Part shown: piece by piece, positions 12,490 through 24,249 of the stretch
Layout: each line of letters starts with the position of its first letter
How positions within the stretch are numbered: position 1 is the stretch's first letter
Origin: Hyperoodon ampullatus
Lineage: Eukaryota > Chordata > Mammalia > Artiodactyla > Ziphiidae
DNA length: 64,000 nucleotides
Reading direction: 5' to 3'
Assembly: GCA_949752795.1 (NCBI GenBank)
Contig: OX457063.1
Span: 65,495,783 to 65,559,782, forward strand
Program-made: the position numbers and the translations under genes
Notes under the pieces: generated by a model
Told to the model about the DNA's origin: nothing
The model's input: the letters and a program-made list of their open reading frames with translations, nothing else
Database searches by the model: none

Positions 12490-13060
12490 AAGCATTCAAA
12501 AATCCAGAAACTTTCTTATCTCTTATTGGCAAAGATGTTAATTGCTACAACTCCTGTGCAGAGCAATTTGGCAGTGTATATCCAAGTTAAAAGATTTATA
12601 TTTATGACACATAAATTTTGCTTCTATGAATTTATAAAAACAATTAAAGGTATGTATAGAGATTTAGCCATAAGAGTGGACATTACATCACTTTACAGAA
12701 AATTAAAATATTGAAAACAAACATTTACCTCACAATAAGAGAATGGGTTGAGTTGAGTGTGAAACATCCAAATAATGAAATGCTAAATGCAATTTTAAAA
12801 GATTTCTTTGAATGCCATCAGAAGAAGTTTGTGGTAATTTGTTGAGGGGAAACAGAGATGGTTGCAAGTTAAAATATACAATCTAATTTTTAAAAAACAA
12901 TGGTGTGTATATATATAATCATAATCCATTGCAAAAGTTAAAATTAATAGCTCTTGGGCATGAGGTTTGGGGTGATTTTTAACACATTTTCTTTTTACTT
13001 ATTTGTAGTTTCTACAGTGATCTAAACACTATTAAAAATAGATAACATGCCATTAAATAA
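12490..13060 (+). mobile_element. Ancient L1 3' end (plus strand)
   Basis: It follows the L1M-type 3' region: 'agagcaatttggcagtgtat', a decayed 'tatgaatttataaaaaca' block, 'aagagaatgggttgag', and a 3'UTR-like 'ggtgatttttaacacatttt' stretch. No intact frame. Confidence 0.55.
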
Positions 13061-13094
13061 ATTCTTAAATAAGAATCATAATTCAAGATGCCAG

Positions 13095-13400
13095 TACTCT
13101 AATAAAATGACTTATATTTTTGTATATTGACTTTTCAATTCTAATGCTTAGGCATATATATTTTTATGTAGTAAAATTATTCTGTACATATATTTTATAA
13201 TCTGACATTTTCTTTGACAATTTCTAATTATTTTTCCATGTTTCTACATAGCTTTGCAGTGATCAGTTTGATGACCACATCATATTGATATTCTGTTTAT
13301 TTAATTACTAAAATTTAATGTATTTTCTACAATTATTCAAATATTTACTTTTTTAGCATTTATCTATTATGACTAGCACTTCAATTAAATAATACAAATG
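13095..13400 (-). mobile_element. Ancient L1 3' fragment
   Basis: T-rich complement of an old L1 3'UTR ('ttccatgtttctacatagct', 'tttagcatttatctattatg'). Together with the preceding plus-strand piece it forms a tail-to-tail L1 arrangement. Confidence 0.45.
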
Positions 13401-13429
13401 ATAGTTCTGAAAATAATGGTAACAAATTA

Positions 13430-13625
13430 TCAAATACCTTTTTGGTGTTTCATAAAAGTTATATATAATTCTTAGAACAATTCTATGAGTTAGGCATTAT
13501 TATTCTCTTATTAAAATGAAGCTAAATAACCCATTGATTACAAAGCTAGTGAGAGGTTGAGCTAGAGTTCAATCCAGGTTTGTCTGATTGTATGTCTGAT
13601 TTATCTAAGCTTTTTCCATTAGAGT
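13430..13625 (-). mobile_element. MIR SINE fragment
   Basis: Complement of the MIR core: 'aattctatgagttaggcatt', a decayed gaagctaaataac block, 'acaaagctagtgagaggttg' and 'agttcaatccaggtttgtct'. Confidence 0.65.
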
Positions 13626-13689
13626 TTGTAAAATTGTGCTCTGTAATAATTAACAGGAAATATTAGCAGGGATGAAAAATAGTTTTAAT

Positions 13690-15050
13690 TCAGTTTCCTG
13701 AATCCCATATCTATTTCAGAGTTTTTGAGACCATTATCTTTTAGTTTCTAGTATTGTTGTTAAAAGACCAGTAACCTTTCAGAGTCTCATCTTAGGCACA
13801 CAGGAGTTCTCCCTGCCCAATCTCTGGAATCTTTTAGAACCTTCTCTTTTTCCTCAGTGCTTTCTACTCTCTTAATGATTCATCTTGTTGTTTGCTCAGT
13901 TTTCATCCTTTGACCTGGGTATTCCATTTGAAGATTTTTCGTGTTTTATTTCTTTGATGGTTTCCTGTCTTCTAATTTGCTGTTATTGACCATGTTGTTG
14001 TTGTTGTTGTATCCTTGGAACTCCTTTTATTTGGATACCAGACCTCTTAGACTCTTACTGTCATATCTTTTGTTTCCTATTGTTCATTTCTCTATTATTT
14101 TGTTTCTACCTTAGGGAAGAGTTTTTAGCTTTATATTTGAATACACTTTAAAACTCTATGCTTTTTTTTTTTTCATTTCTGATCTTTCTTGTTCTCTGAG
14201 AGTTTTTTTTATAGCTTCTGATTCTTGCTTCCTGGATACAATATAGTTTCTTATTTCTGTGAGGTTTTTAAATGCATTTTTTGAAGTTTCTTCTGTTCTC
14301 TGAATGTTTCTCCACATTCAGTTTTTCTGTTTATGTGGTTTGAATTCCTATCTCTGTGTACTATGAGCAGAGCTTGTTGATTGGAGAGCTTCACTGAGAT
14401 TTGAATGCACGATGAACTGATCTCTTTGTTGGGAGGTCACCAAATGTCAGTATCTGCAGGTATTTACTCTTAGGCAGGTCAGATTACACAGAGAAGAATT
14501 TTCCAGTATCTTGTCTCTGGAGGAAAACCCTGGATGCCAGCATTCTGGGAGGCAATCAGTGGAAAGGGAGGAAAGGGTGTGGTGTAATAAACCTTTACTT
14601 AATCCCAGTTGTTAAGTAAGACAAATTATTCCACTCTCATCTCTTCTTGGTGACTAATAATCTAAAGCTTCTTGGTTCAAACTTTTACAGAATAAAACTT
14701 CAGTCAACTATTTAAGTAGTCACCTGGCTCCAGAGTAGGGAAGATCAGTTTGGCATCCTCTTTTAAAAAATTGTGAACAAATCTTTCCATTTGAAGCCCT
14801 ACCTTATTATACCCTTCTATCCAGAAATACAATTCCTTAGCTTTTCTGAAGTTCTGCGATAGAACTGCCTTCTCTCTCTCTCTCTCTCTCTTACCCTCCC
14901 TTCCTCCCCTGCTTCCTGCCTACCTCCTTCTCTTTCTCCCTTACCTTTCTCACCCTTTGGGTTATTTTTAATCAACTCAGTTTCCAGTTTCAAAAAGTAT
15001 ATTGATACCTTCTATCTGTTTCGTCTCCTTTCTTTTTTTTTTCTTATAGT
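13690..15050 (-). mobile_element. Probable ancient L1/HAL1 5' region
   Basis: T-rich sequence followed by a more GC-balanced block (14340-14760), resembling the complement of an old L1 or HAL1 5' region. Contains (gtt)5 near 13990-14010. The assignment is tentative. Confidence 0.3.
14871..14962. repeat. (TC)10 microsatellite and polypyrimidine tract
   Basis: A perfect (TC)10 spans 14871-14890, followed by about 70 bases that are nearly all C and T. Confidence 0.9.
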
Positions 15051-15665
15051 ATTATAATTTAAAATGTATATATACATTTACTATCTTTTAAATGGTGTTT
15101 CAGGAAGGAGTAGAAAGGAGCATATGTTTAATCCACTATGTTTAACTAAAAAACTCATTTTATAATATTATGGCCACCCATTCAAGAATATGTCTCCATT
15201 TATTGAAGTCATAGTTTAAATATACTAATTAAGTTTAATGGTTGTCTTCATAGAGATTAAATGCAGCTCTTATTAAATTACATTCTAAATAATGCAGTTT
15301 TTCCTCATTATTTGGAATGGAGTCTCTTCTTCCTTTCTATTTTCTACCTAGTTGTAACTTGATCATATTACTTTAGCATGTTTAACTTACATCTGGAAAA
15401 ATTACTACTCATTAATGCTATAATTTCTGCACTGATTCTTTTAGATTTCATAGTATACATTTCACCAAAATAATATCTTGCTTCTTCCTATGTTATATTA
15501 ATTACTTATGTTTATTTTTCTGTTGTTTTACATATGTAAAATATATTCAAAACCACTTTGAATAATATTGGTAATAATTAATATCCTTATTTTTATTCCT
15601 GAGTTTGGAGGGAGTACTTCTAGTAGAGTTCTATTTGATATAATATTGACTTTTGTTTTGAAATA
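15051..15665. other. AT-rich sequence, possibly L1-derived in part
   Basis: No gene. The segment 15540-15665 weakly resembles the complement of L1 ORF2 but is too diverged to call. Confidence 0.35.
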
Positions 15666-15669
15666 TCAT

Positions 15670-16830
15670 TATTTATAAATGTATTTTGGAACAGGCTCAA
15701 AAACTGAAGAGACATGTCCAAAGGGCATAAGAGCTAGCTTTAAGGGGGCTCCCTCTGAACATATTTGAGATAGTTATGTCCCAAATCAAAAGAATAATGA
15801 TAGAAATGGATTATAACACACTGAATTAAAAACAATAATCCATAAGTCCACACTGATACATAAAAGAAATTAGAGAGAAGAACGGATGAAGGGAAAGTGC
15901 CTTTTTACAGAATGCCAGCTAACAAATGCAGAAAGGGTAAAAGAAATGGAAAATCACTTTTCTTTACAACGATTGTAATAATTAAGGCAGCAGTCACCAG
16001 TTGATGCTAAAATTATTGGGTAAAAGGACTGCTTGGATATTCACATGGTCTCCAAGTATCACCTCACAGATCACTTATTAATTAGAATATTACCTATAAA
16101 ATGGAGAAATCTGGCAGCTACCATCTTAACCATACGATTAAACTTCAAAACACCAATAAAGCACAGTGTGGCATCATGTGCCTCCTAATATGTTGCACCT
16201 CAGAAGGAAAAGATGCACCTTCATTATAGTCCTGCCAATAATGTTTAACCTAAATCTATTCATGAGGAATTAACCAGACAGATTCAAATCGAGAAATAGT
16301 CTGAGAAACAAGTGATCTAGACTTCCAAAATGTCAGTGATGTGAAAAACTAGACAAGATGGGAGAATTGCTCTAGATGAAAGGAGAATGAAGATTGATTG
16401 GATCATAATTTGAAAAAAAAAACAAAAACAAAACAGTAAAACCGACAAAAGGCAAATGGCTTGGGAGACAAATGGTAAAATAGAAATATGGATTATAAAT
16501 TTTATCACATTATCAATGTAAAGTGTCCTGAATGTGATAATTATATTATCACAATTATGTAGAGAGTATCATTATTCTTGGGTGATACATACTGAAGAGT
16601 ATACATCAATCAAGTACTGCAGTGTGTACAAGTAACTCTCAAATAGTTCAGCAAAAAAAAGTGTATGTATAGATACAGATATGCAGACACACAAGCACAT
16701 ACCCATAAAGGGGGGAGGGCAAATGTGGCAAGTGGTTAAAAATATGTTAAACTAAGTGAAAGTTATTAGGTGTTCTCTGGAGGTACTATTATTGGAACTT
16801 TCCTTAAGTTTGCAAGTTTTCAGAGATGTT
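15670..16830 (+). mobile_element. Ancient L1 3' region (plus strand)
   Basis: Matches the layout of an old L1M 3'UTR: 'actccaaaatgtcagtgatg'-like sequence near 16320, the 'aatgtgataattatattatc' block near 16533, and the terminal 'ggtgttctctggaggtacta' stretch ending in 'ttaagtttgcaagttttcag'. No intact ORF. Confidence 0.55.
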
Positions 16831-16993
16831 GGAAAAGCGAAATATAGTTTTGTAACTTTGATGTATAGTGTCACAGAATTTAAATTTAGCTATTCTGTAT
16901 CTACAACTATATCTCTTTAGTAGTAAAAGAGAACAATTTGTTTCTCTAGCAATTTGTTTTGATTCATTTTTTTTCAGCCTATATAAGAAATTA

Positions 16994-17009
16994 TGTGTGT
17001 GTGTGTGTG
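16994..17009. repeat. (TG)8 microsatellite
   Basis: Eight perfect TG units, followed by a degenerate tgtgtacacatac patch. Confidence 0.9.
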
Positions 17010-17019
17010 AGTATGTGTA

Positions 17020-17873
17020 CACATACTCATTTGTGAGAACCTTTAATGTCTCTACTGAAATCCTGTTCTCCAAGGAATCTCCTCAGCATGTATATTTTTT
17101 ATTGGAGGTTCTGCTCTGTCATAAATATCCTGAACTAAAATGCTCTTTCTTTCTTTAAAAAACTATACCATTTATTAGCTTCTCTTGAATTGTTTTTCTA
17201 AACTGGCCTAGCAAACCTTTGCACCAAATACTTTCTACTGGGTGCAAAATGAATGTCTTTATGAATTTTTCACACATTTCAAAATTAAAAAAGCATGAGG
17301 AATTATCACATGAGCCTCTTTGTAGTTCGTGGTCTCTAATACTTAATAAAAAGAGTCTAAAGTGCTATTTCTTCTCTTAAAAATTTACAATTTTTAAATG
17401 CTTATCATTGAGTCATTATCTACTTTGCCACCCAATTATACTGATTTGTATTTACATCTAATCCCCATGATAATTCTGTTTATGGCTTGTCTATCTCATT
17501 TTGTCTATTATTATAGTGCTGAACTTGAAATTTTAAAAATTCTTTCAGTTAGACTCAGAAATCCTTGGAGGCCCAGTTCTGCCTCTGACTAGCTCTAAAA
17601 TTCAGGTATCTGTTTGGTAATCTAAAAGTTTTATTAGACCAGATATGTAGAAAACAATCACCAATATTACTTCTACTCTAGCTTACAATGAGTTGGACCC
17701 TCTATTGTATGGCATCTGCAGCTGTGCATTTTCAAACCATAGCTAAAAATCTTGCTGGTTTTATCACGTTCTCTCCATCTGTAATACCTCAGGTGAGTTT
17801 GGGGTTGGTTGAGAAATAGGTGGTATGGCTTTAGAGCGTCTTCTTACTTCTCATAATAATTCTTTCAATGATT
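17020..17873. other. Unassigned sequence
   Basis: No repeat family or coding region recognised. The open frames at 16804-17158 lie across the TG repeat. Confidence 0.45.
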
Positions 17874-17887
17874 GATGCTTCCCTTTT

Positions 17888-18099
17888 TTTTTTTTTTTTT
17901 TTTTTTTGCGGTACGCGGGCCTCTCACTGTTGTGGCCACTCCCGTTGCAGAGCACAGGCTCCGGACGCGCAGGCTCAGCGGCCATGGCTCACGGGCCCAG
18001 CCGCCCCGCGGCATGTGGGATCTTCCCAGACCGGGGCACGAACCCGTATCCCCTGCATCGGCAGGCGGACTCTCAACCACTGCGCCACCAGGGAAGCCC
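17888..18099 (-). mobile_element. CHR-type tRNA-derived SINE, copy 1
   Basis: Short-form CHR SINE in reverse: a T run (24 T from 17884, the complement of the A tail), the CpG-rich body, and the 5' end ccagggaagccc. On the minus strand the tRNA-related head carries A-box-like tggtggcgcagtgg and B-box-like sequence, the internal RNA polymerase III promoter elements of this class. A perfect 14-bp target-site duplication, gatgcttccctttt, lies at 17874-17887 and 18100-18113. The long tail and perfect duplication point to a fairly recent insertion. The open frames here are frames through the SINE. Confidence 0.93.
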
Positions 18100-18113
18100 G
18101 ATGCTTCCCTTTT

Positions 18114-18589
18114 ATACATAAATTTTAACTCTTAAAAAATAGGTACATTGTATTTCATCTGCTGGGTATATTACCTTGTGGAAAACTTTCTGATTTATAG
18201 TAACTACTCTCAAACTTGTACTATTGATATTTTTGGCATTTACTGTTAACAGCTTCTAATCTCTAATTAAAATGTTGTTGACATCCCCAGTTTTGTTAGA
18301 GGATAGAGGAGCTTAAAATGACATGCGTGGAGGACCCATTCACTACTTTCCGTGTTGCAGTGGATTGTGAGTAGCCTGAGTACACCTTATTCTGTTGTGA
18401 CAGCCAATTTTTAGCATGGAAGTGGCTGCTAGGAAGAGTAGGACAAGATGGTGAACTGGATTAATAAATGATCATCACTTTGCTTTTGTATCCCATTTTT
18501 CCCCTCTCTATGAATAATCTGAAGATGACTATATACCATATGGTAAATATAACACAGCACACAATTTTGATTCTTTTCAATTTTTTCAA
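18114..18589. other. Unassigned sequence
   Basis: No recognised repeat or gene. Confidence 0.4.
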
Positions 18590-19080
18590 CTACTAATTTT
18601 GTTATTACAAATGTAATTTTTTTCTTTTAGAAAATATAGAAGAGGAAAATTAAAATCACATGTAATTACACCATCCAGAGATAATCACTTTGGTGCTTAC
18701 CCTCCCAGATCTTTCTCTTTAGGGAGTTCTAGTTTTGAAATGAGTTCATGTTGTGTATACCACTTTGTTACTTGAATTTTGTCATTAACAATATACTGTG
18801 GACCTCTTTCCAGGTTATTTAATTTTTTCTGCACTATTATTTTATATGGCTGTATAATATTGTGCAGTTATTCCATGACTTATTTAAACAGCTTCCTGTG
18901 ATTGATTTAAATTTTTTATTATACTAGCACTCTGATGACACTGATGAAATAAATCTTTGGTCACAATTTCTTTTGAATGAAAAATCTAGCTATTGCTAGA
19001 TCAAAGAGGATTGAAATCTTAAAAATTTTGATACATATTGCTCAACTACTTTTTTTTAAAGTACTCTATCCTGAAATAGC
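18590..19080 (-). mobile_element. Ancient L1 3' fragment
   Basis: Complement of an old L1M 3'UTR: 'tattttatatggctgtataa', 'ttccatgacttatttaaaca' and 'tagctattgctagatcaaag' are typical stretches. Confidence 0.6.
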
Positions 19081-19394
19081 TTAATGGAATTTTTAGAGAA
19101 AACCAATAAGGAAAGTGGCTGACTTAAATACTATGAGTACTCTAGATAATATCTTAGCAAGCTATAAAATTGTTGGTTAATTGTTTAGAGGTGAGAATAA
19201 GTTAGTTGTTACCTGCTGTCATTAGAAATAACATATCAGAAATTTCCAGTATAAATTGAAGGTAATACCTGTGTAATAGCATAAGACATTTTACCAATAT
19301 ATAAAAGCTATGAGCTTATATAGGAAATGATTTAAATGTAGTTTTCCCTTCTTTTTTTCCCAAAAGGGGGATGTTTTTACTAATTATTCTAAAT
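19081..19394. other. Unassigned AT-rich sequence
   Basis: No recognised repeat or gene. Confidence 0.4.
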
Positions 19395-20260
19395 AATAAA
19401 AATAACATGAGATCATACTCTAATTCTGTTTTGCAAGTTGATTTTTAAAAATCTACCAACATATTACTAAAATATTCCCATATTGCTACATAGATTTACC
19501 TTATGTTTTTAATTCCTGCATATTACATGGTATGGTGGATATGCTATATGTTAGTAAATAAATTCCTTGTTGATAATTATTCAGATTATTTACTTTTTTC
19601 TCAATTATAAATAGTGAGTGCACTTATTGTCTTGTACAGACATCTGTGTACTTGTTATTCCATTAAAGTAAATACACCTGCAGCAGTGACATTGTTACTA
19701 GTAGAAAACAGTGATAAAACTCTGAGTTCTGGTATTAGAGCTTGAATCCCAGCCTCCATCACTAACGTGCTGTGTAACTTTGGTGAGCTAATTGACCTTA
19801 CTATAATACTGATCTGAATTTAGAAGACACTTTGTAGAATTGTTGAGAATTCTATAGCCTCTCCTTAATAACAAAATTCATGTAAGGCAGATGCTATGTA
19901 CCTATTGCATCTGGCACATAATAAGTGCTAAAATATCCCTATTGTTATATAAATTTTCTTCTTTAGTGAATTTTCTAGTCATTTCTTTTGTTTGTTTTTC
20001 TCTTGGATAGTTTCTTCTTTATTAAATTTGTGGGAGAATTTTTTATATTAAGAATATTTACTTGTCCCTTTTGTAAGTTATAAATATGTTTTCCCAATTT
20101 ATCATATCTACATTTTGGTTTAGTCAAGTGTGTCAATCTTTTCTTTTATGGTTTCTGGTCTTTGTGTCATGATAAGAAAGGAAATCTCTACTGCAAGGTT
20201 ATGAAATTATCATCCTGTATTCTAGCCTAGAGATCTTTTTATTTTCTACATTTAAGTATT
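19395..20260 (-). mobile_element. Ancient L1 3' region split by a MIR-like piece
   Basis: The parts 19395-19690 and 19965-20260 read as successive complement segments of an old L1 3' region and ORF2 end. They include 'tcccatattgctacatagat' and 'tatttacttgtcccttttgt'. They are separated by a MIR-type segment. Confidence 0.5.
19721..19945 (+). mobile_element. MIR SINE fragment within the L1
   Basis: MIR order is visible: 'ggtattagagcttgaatccc', 'ctgtgtaactttggtgagct' and the terminal 'catctggcacataataagtg'. Confidence 0.6.
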
Positions 20261-20314
20261 TACCTCTTTTGTATGTGTGTGTGGCTAGTACTGCTCCTTC
20301 TCAGCTCCCTTGTA

Positions 20315-20480
20315 TATTCCCCCAAGGGATATATTGGAAATGCTAGGGTCCTTTTTAGGTTATCACCATGATTGAGAAAGGACTACTGGTGGTATTCAGT
20401 GGTCAGGAGCCAGGGATGTCGGCCAGACTCCTTTAGTGCACAGAACTTCCCTCAACAAAGAATTCCTGAGTCCTCCTTGA
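20315..20480 (+). mobile_element. MER20-like (hAT-Charlie) MITE
   Basis: Resembles the right part of MER20: 'ggttatcaccatgattgaga', 'ggagccagggatgtcggcca', 'tagtgcacagaacttccctc' and 'aacaaagaattcctgag' occur in consensus order. MER20 copies elsewhere have been linked to endometrial gene regulation. Nothing in this sequence shows that this copy does so. Confidence 0.55.
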
Positions 20481-20802
20481 CTTAGAAATGCCTTGCCAGA
20501 CCTCTGAATCTTACCATTGATTTCTGCCAACAACAAACATCTGAAAATTAAACATCTAAGAATTAAAAATAAAAATAACAGTGGATTTAATCGATTGCTT
20601 CTCAGGTTGAGTTTAAAAGTAACACCTGAATATGTAGAGAAAATCTGAATTCCATGGACCAGGGGGAGTATGTAGAATAGTACAACCTTTTTTGTTTTTG
20701 TTTTATTATTGATTGCTCCTTTTCCGTGGGAGTTTATTCTTGTTTTATTGCCACAATACCCCTCAAATGTAACTGAAAACAAAATTAGAAAATTTCAATC
20801 AC

Positions 20803-21002
20803 CTCTCTTGTTTCTTGCATTGTTTCTCTTCATTGAGTGCCATTTGCACAGCTTGTTCACATTGCTCTTCTCTTTTGAGCTGCTGCTTTTTCTTTTATAT
20901 CCAGTAATTTCTATTTGTGTAGATAGATCTCCATAAATAGTATTATTGTCTCTCTTGGGCTTCTTCAGCACATCGATAGGTCTGGCTGCAGGGGTTCCCT
21001 GG
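20803..21002 (-). pseudogene. Exon-like, frame-broken segment (candidate decayed exon)
   Basis: On the minus strand a good splice-acceptor-like ttcactatttcccag (21003-21017) precedes 200 nt that end at an AG|gtgatt donor-like site (20800-20804). Frame 1 (21001-20909) reads GTPAARPIDVLKKPKRDNNT then IYGDLSTQIE. After a one-base shift, frame 2 (20907-20875) reads LLDIKEKAAAQ. After another one-base shift, frame 3 (20873-20805) reads REEQCEQAVQMALNEEKQCK then KQE. The composition (charged, helical, coiled-coil-like in the last part) is unlike the AT-rich chance frames around it. The two shifts mean it cannot code as it stands. I do not recognise the protein. It could be a decayed exon, a fragment of a pseudogene, or coincidence. 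Confidence 0.3.
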
Positions 21003-21450
21003 CTGGGAAATAGTGAATTTTTATTACTGAATATGGTCAACTTGTAGAATAGAGGTTCAGTCCTTTTCCATAAATTACAGTGGTCAAATAAGTCATTCCT
21101 TGTTATTTTATACCTTTTTATATAATATAGATAAGATAACATAGTTTGAGGTTTTAGCCTTCTGGTAGTGAAAGTATAAGAATACTACCTAAAAGTTGAA
21201 AAAAAAAACATAGCTTACAAATAATTTTCCATAAATATCATTTCTCTTACTGTTTTTTTAAGTAATTACCCACAAGAGAAGCTGGGGGAAAAAAGGCATT
21301 TCTACAATGTGAAAGCATCTTTGGAGATTATGATGAAAAGGTACATGGCTAGAGCATCTACAGAATTTCAATAACAGTGCTTAAATAGATTTCTTATGGC
21401 TATTTATTCTCTACTTTTTCAATTAAAAAATGGAGTCTCTGCGAAGGGCA

Positions 21451-21535
21451 ACCATTATCCCCATTTTGTTGATGTAGAAATTAAGGCACAGAGAATCTAA
21501 ATAACTTTTTCAAGGTCTCATAGCTAGGAAAAAAA
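21451..21535 (-). mobile_element. MIR core fragment
   Basis: 'accattatccccattttgtt' then 'ttaaggcacagagaatctaa' and 'tcaaggtctcatagctagg' are the complement of the conserved MIR core. Confidence 0.7.
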
Positions 21536-21734
21536 AATAGTCATACAGATTAAATTAAAAATTCATGCTTATAGCATGCTGCATCTTTAGTTAAAAGAGA
21601 ATTTGGGGTCTGCTCCAGGACACAGGAAAAAACTGTTTGAGACCTGGGAAATCTTTACCATAAAGCATAAAACACCACAAAACATCTTGTCCTGCTTATT
21701 ACTAAAGTAGGCATTACCATTATTCCACCATACC

Positions 21735-21830
21735 CCTCAAAGAATGGTCACCACTGAATACCCAGCACTTATCACAGTGCCGCCATAATCAGTACTCAGT
21801 AAATATTCACAAAAGATGAGTGAACCTATG
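21735..21830 (+). mobile_element. L2 3' tail fragment
   Basis: 'tacccagcacttatcacagt', then 'agtactcagtaaatattcac' and a gatgagtgaac end: the sense 3' terminus of L2. Confidence 0.55.
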
Positions 21831-22210
21831 TAATGTCCCCAGGGACTGACTAAAACAATGGGTGACATAGTCTCATTCTACCAAAGAAGTTAGTTTCAAA
21901 AATGTGCCCCCAATTACAGGAATGAATTAATTTGCTGTATTAAATTATTGTTATAAATCAATTGTATTTTCAAGAAAAACTATTAAAAGTTAATCATTTT
22001 AGCTTTACAGTCATTAATATTAAACCATTATATCTGATAATAGTTTAATAGTAGAACTGTTCTAGCTTGGTGTTGGTCAAAATAGGCAGCACATGACAAA
22101 GAAGATTTTAACCTTTCTCTTTCACAACGGGGGCACCTCCCCAGGTCACCTAAGGTAGGTTTCACTCACAAGTAATTTATATTAAGGTAAAAATATGATA
22201 TTTAAGTTAT

Positions 22211-23885
22211 TTTAACAGTTTTATTGAGCTGTAACTTATACCAAATACGATAACTCACCCACTAAAAGTGTATGATTCAGTGATTTTTAATATATTCACA
22301 GAATAGTGCAATAATCAACACAATCAATTTTTAGCGTATTTTAATTGCCCCCAAAAAAACCCATGTACCCATTAGTGGTCACTCCCTATTCTCCCCACCC
22401 TCCAGCTCTAAGAAATCACTAATTTACTCGTTTTTTTCCTATGGATTTGCCTATGCTGGACACTTCATACAAACAGAATCATATAATATGTGGTCTTTTG
22501 TGACTTGTTTCTCTCATGTAACATAATGCTTGTCTATGTTACAGTATGTATCCTAATTTCATTCCTTTTCATTAATGAATAGTATTTCAGTATTTGGTTA
22601 TAACATTTTGTTTATCCATCTATCAATTGATGGACATTTGGGTTGTCCCCTATTAGGTACATGATTTACAGATATTTTCTCCCATTCTGTGGGTTGTCTT
22701 TTCACTTTCTTGATGATATTCTATATAACACAAAAGTTCCTAATATTGGTGAAGTGTACCTTTATTTTTCTTTTATTGCTTGTGCTTTTGGTGTCATATC
22801 TAAAGAAGGCTTTGCCTGTCCCAAGGTCGCAAACACTTATTCCTATCTTTTTTTTTTTAAGTTTTATAATATATCTCTTACAGCAAACTGTGCGACCCAT
22901 TTAGAGTTAATGTTTGTGTATGATATAAGGAAGGGGTCCACTTTTTTCTTTTTCATATGGATATTTGATTGCACCCAGCATCGTTTGTTGAAAAGACTAT
23001 TATTTCCCCATTGAATGGTCCTAGAATCCTTGTCAAAAACCAGTTGACCATAAATGTAAGGATTTATTTCTTGACTCTTAGATCTGTTCCATTAATCTAC
23101 GCCTGTATTCTTGTGCCATTATCACATTGTTTTCATTATGTGAAGTGTCGGTTCTCTACTTTCTTATTCTTTTTTAAGATTATTTTGGTTATTCTTACAT
23201 TTCCATGTGAAATCCTAATCAGCTTGTCAGTTCTGCAGAATTTGATAAGATTTTTTATAGTGATTGCATTTATTCTGTAGACAATTTCAGGAATATTACT
23301 GTTACTGTCTTAATAATGGTAAGTCTTCTGATTCAGAAGTGTGCCATATTCTTCAACTTATTTACGTTTTCTTTAATATCTTAATATTTTGTAGTTTTAA
23401 AAATTTAAAGATTAAGTCTTATACTTTTTAGAAATTTATTTCAAAGTATTTTCTTTTCAGTCTCTTGTAAATAGAATTGTTTTCTTAATTTCACTTTCAG
23501 ATTATTCATTGCTAGTGTATTGATGAACAGCTGACTTTCGTATATTGGTCTTTTATCCTGGTGTCTTACTGAACTCACTTATTCTACTGGTTTCTATGGT
23601 GGATTCCTTAGGATTTTCTACATATTAAAAAAATAATGCCCTCTGTAAATACAGATCAGTTTACTTTTTCCTTTGAAATATGGCTGTCCTTTCTTTTTTT
23701 TTTTTTTTTTTCCCTCCTTTTTCTTGCCTAATTGCCCTAGCTAGAAACTCTAGTACCATATTGTATACAAGGGGCAAAAGACTTGTTCCTGATTTGGAGA
23801 GAAAGCATGCAGTCTCTCATCATTAAGTATGATGATAGCTGTGGGTTTTTCATGATGCCCTGTATCAAGTTGTGGCAGTTCCCTT
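22211..23885 (-). mobile_element. Ancient L1 (3'UTR and ORF2 end)
   Basis: From 22211 the plus strand reads the complement of an old L1 3'UTR ('ttattgagctgtaacttata', 'gtgtatgattcagtgatttt'). It then reads the ORF2 C-terminal and more upstream coding region up to about 23885 ('gatgatagctgtgggttttt'). Stops and indels break every frame. The plus-strand open frames 22643-23280 are antisense readings. Confidence 0.7.
23690..23711. repeat. T-rich homopolymer tract inside the L1
   Basis: Long T run (about 20) following cctttc within the ancient L1. No SINE body is attached. Confidence 0.7.
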
Positions 23886-24051
23886 CTGTTTCTGGTTTGT
23901 TTGGGGCAGTGTTTAAATTGTTGAATTAAAAATACTCAGTACTCCATTTTTACATTGGATTTAACATTTTGCATTTTAGAATTTACATCATATAAAGGCT
24001 GCAGTAACTAAAATGTCCTTCAGTTATATTATCAGCTCTTCTACTTTTTAT

Positions 24052-24236
24052 CAAACAGTGCTTCTTCTTTCCAGTTGTGTGAACTTGAGCAACTTTGACT
24101 TCTGTGCACCTGAGTTTCCTCATCTGTAAAACTGGGTTTGACTGATTTCATTACCTACCTTATAGAGCTTTTTAAAGACTAGACTATTTACAAGTAAAGC
24201 ATTCAGAATAGCTGATGTCCCCATGGTAAGCAATAA
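24052..24236 (+). mobile_element. MIR SINE
   Basis: 'ccagttgtgtgaacttgagc', 'gagtttcctcatctgtaaaa', 'cattacctaccttatagagc' and 'gtaaagcattcagaatagct' occur in MIR order. Confidence 0.75.
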
Positions 24237-24249
24237 TATATCTCAGTTC

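Larger units (their letters stand above)
20481..22210. other. Mostly unassigned sequence
   Basis: Outside a minus-strand exon-like segment, a MIR core and an L2 tail, no repeat is recognised. This makes it one of the less repeat-dense kilobases in the window. Confidence 0.4.

Noticed and set aside
12301..12714. 137-codon plus-strand open frame, one of the longer frames in the window that is not antisense to a transposon gene
   Set aside because: It is lysine-rich and lacks any domain. Its second half overlaps an ancient L1 3' region. AT-rich DNA gives such frames by chance.
17865..18135. Overlapping frames of 71-87 codons rich in proline, arginine and alanine (similar sets at 37.2, 39.7, 44.7, 51.3 and 60.9 kb)
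   Set aside because: All six sets read through CHR SINE copies in various frames. Their similarity to each other comes from the repeat, not from a gene family.
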